Below, piece by piece: positions 28,348 to 29,531 of a stretch of DNA of 29,531 bases; within the stretch, counting starts at the first letter, position 1; every line of letters starts with the position of its first letter. The stretch is from a virus, in IMG/VR virus record IMGVR_UViG_3300022707_005551, positions 1 to 29,531 of that record; one strand, given 5' to 3'. The notes under the pieces are model-generated. The model saw only the letters and a program-made list of their open reading frames with translations. It was not told the DNA's origin and ran no database searches. Made by a program: the position numbers and the translations under genes.

Positions 28348-28553
28348 TAGGTGTCGCCTCCTTCAAGTGTGGGGGCCTGTTCTTCAGGCTCGTCGATTTC
28401 GCTTGCAGTAAATTCAGGGCGTTGGACAGCGCCGATACGGACATAATGTTCCATCTCCTTACCAGAGAGTCTTGCCGTCTTGCCCTTGCGGATAATGCCA
28501 GCGCTTTCTGTACGAATACCGCGCAGCACTAAGACTTCTATCTTTCTAGCCAT
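28347..28553 (-). CDS. Small capsid-region protein (68 aa)
   Basis: Start ATG 28553 (MARKIEVLVLRGIRTESAGI) has AAGGG 9 bases upstream; the open frame extends further, but that overlaps the capsid gene in another frame. The first 45 residues form a compact basic unit with KGKTARLSGKEMEHYVRIGAV, a pattern of small head proteins immediately downstream of DUF5309-type capsid genes; the tail is acidic. Likely an accessory head protein. Confidence 0.65.
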   Translation of the reverse strand: MARKIEVLVLRGIRTESAGIIRKGKTARLSGKEMEHYVRIGAVQRPEFTASEIDEPEEQAPTLEGGDT

Positions 28554-28571
28554 AATCATAACCCTTAAGAT

Positions 28572-28594
28572 TGACCCCCTAAGAAAGAGGGTCA
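28572..28594 (-). promoter_or_regulatory. Hairpin between the capsid gene and the next gene
   Basis: TGACCC and GGGTCA (28572-28577 and 28589-28594) form a 6-bp stem with an 11-base loop, 8 bases after the capsid stop. There is no T tract, so it may act as an mRNA 3'-end protector or attenuator that keeps capsid expression above that of downstream genes. Confidence 0.45.
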
Positions 28595-28602
28595 GTACAT
28601 TA

Positions 28603-29531
28603 TCATGCCGTTGTGAGGTCAAAGACTCCGCCTGAAGCAGCCTCATTTCGAGCCTCTAAGGTATATTCGGACAAGAGTTGAACACGATCAGAATCGCCTG
28701 TTTTGGCCAGTGGTTCTTGGGTAAATTCACGCAAGGTTGCCATTGCCCACATATCCATATCCAATACCAACGCAGATCGAGAACGTTGAAAGCGGTTAGT
28801 CATGACTTGCAAATCACCAAAATCACTCACATAAATTTTAATTGCTGTGACTAATTTTTGGTCTTTGGAGTCTGTTTGACGGGTCGCGTTACCACTAAAA
28901 GCTGACATAGCCTGCTTATTAAACGAGCCGACCATGACCATATTGGGATCACCACCCGATTCAAAACAAGCCGCTAAGACCGTCTTAAGATCAGCTTCAG
29001 CAAAGGCGCGTTGAGTGCCATCTCCGCGTGCATCAAGTCCCGTTCCTGCGGGCGAGGAGCCACCTACACCAAAATCATCGTTGGTCGCAATCCACGCCTC
29101 TATTCCGCCTAATTCACGGGCTGTTGTTTCATCACCGACTACCGCTGCATTGTTAGCCAGCAAGGAGCTTTCCATGTCACGCTTCAACGCCTTACCGGAC
29201 TTGAGTGTTTGGAAATCAAACTCATCACCACGGCCGGCCGAATCAACAACCCGCTGGGTACCGGTAACACGAGGCACTTTATCACTGATTTGAAGGCGAT
29301 TACCTATTCGCACAGTGGGTGTTACGGCGTCGGTCGTAGCGTCGTCACCCTCAATCACCGCATTAGTGGCGCTCGCTGCGTCTAAGGCATCCGTTTGCCA
29401 TTCATGTAACGTGGCGGTAGCTGGAACACGAGCAATTCCAGACATAAACGGGGTTTCAGTAGGAGAGATATCATAAATAACATCGCTCAAGTCTTCGCGG
29501 TTACCAATCGCGGCAAACGTTGTAAAAGTAT
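28603..29531 (-). CDS. Major capsid protein, DUF5309/SU10 type (5' end outside the window)
   Basis: The reading frame is open to the window edge and the visible N-terminus TFTTFAAIGNREDLSDVIYD continues as ISPTETPFMSGIARVPATAT, HEWQTD, GDDATTDA, RIGNRLQISDK, VSGTQ-like VTGTQRVVDSAGRGDEFDF, LKRDMESSLLAN and RELGGIEAWI: the diagnostic series of the DUF5309/SU10 major capsid family (HK97 fold). The C-terminal part carries SDFGDLQVMTNRFQRSRSAL and a strand-rich end. Only a few residues are missing at the N-terminus. It is the first late gene in the window; the portal, scaffold and terminase would lie to the right. Confidence 0.93.
   Translation of the reverse strand, partial: TFTTFAAIGNREDLSDVIYDISPTETPFMSGIARVPATATLHEWQTDALDAASATNAVIEGDDATTDAVTPTVRIGNRLQISDKVPRVTGTQRVVDSAGRGDEFDFQTLKSGKALKRDMESSLLANNAAVVGDETTARELGGIEAWIATNDDFGVGGSSPAGTGLDARGDGTQRAFAEADLKTVLAACFESGGDPNMVMVGSFNKQAMSAFSGNATRQTDSKDQKLVTAIKIYVSDFGDLQVMTNRFQRSRSALVLDMDMWAMATLREFTQEPLAKTGDSDRVQLLSEYTLEARNEAASGGVFDLTTA

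Overview
This window is part of a tailed double-stranded DNA phage (or prophage) genome that probably infects a Gram-negative bacterium, most likely a gammaproteobacterium. The late genes form a P22-like short-tail set: a major capsid protein of the DUF5309/SU10 type, a head-tail adaptor, a gp10-like tail-hub stabilisation protein, gp14-, gp7-, gp20- and gp16-like ejection proteins and a tailspike. The host guess rests on this short-tail/ejection machinery, strong AGGAG ribosome sites and a CsrA homologue. No terminase, portal, polymerase or integrase is present, so the genome continues beyond both ends.

Layout. Bases 1-114 are a chimera of two inverted fragments copied from elsewhere in the window. 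Bases 223-7989 hold a leftward run of small early genes, several too short for ordinary gene callers. It is interrupted by a rightward Tad2 (DUF2829) cassette with its own promoter, terminator and flanking direct repeats, and by tRNA-Tyr. At 7.99-8.08 kb a small helix-turn-helix gene faces a divergent promoter region. From 8.1 to 16.5 kb a rightward run carries small conserved phage proteins, a 25-unit GGAGCN repeat, RecT, a DUF1064 nuclease-like protein, a lysis block (holin candidate, CsrA homologue, lysozyme), a membrane-anchored HNH protein, then a separately promoted unit of two tandem structured RNAs, tRNA-Pro(UGG) and a Ro60/TROVE protein. From 16.5 kb to the right end the leftward late operon runs from capsid to tailspike.

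The most interesting parts are the following. (1) A phage Ro60 gene lies directly downstream of a strong promoter with a perfect palindromic operator, two 72-nt tandem RNA repeats whose stems differ in sequence but keep pairing, and a tRNA. This looks like a complete phage Ro60-Y-RNA-type ribonucleoprotein locus. (2) A CsrA homologue sits inside the lysis cassette and overlaps the lysozyme start. The same transcription unit contains a hairpin presenting a GGA-containing Shine-Dalgarno-like loop and a (GGAGCN)25 array, so a phage-encoded Csr-like RNA circuit can be proposed. (3) A Tad2 anti-defence moron is flanked by 16-bp repeats. (4) A stand-alone copy of the tailspike neck domain lies among the early genes. 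(5) The tailspike and the repeat ORF each carry a single-base frame problem.

All family assignments were made by eye from sequence motifs; no database search was run.
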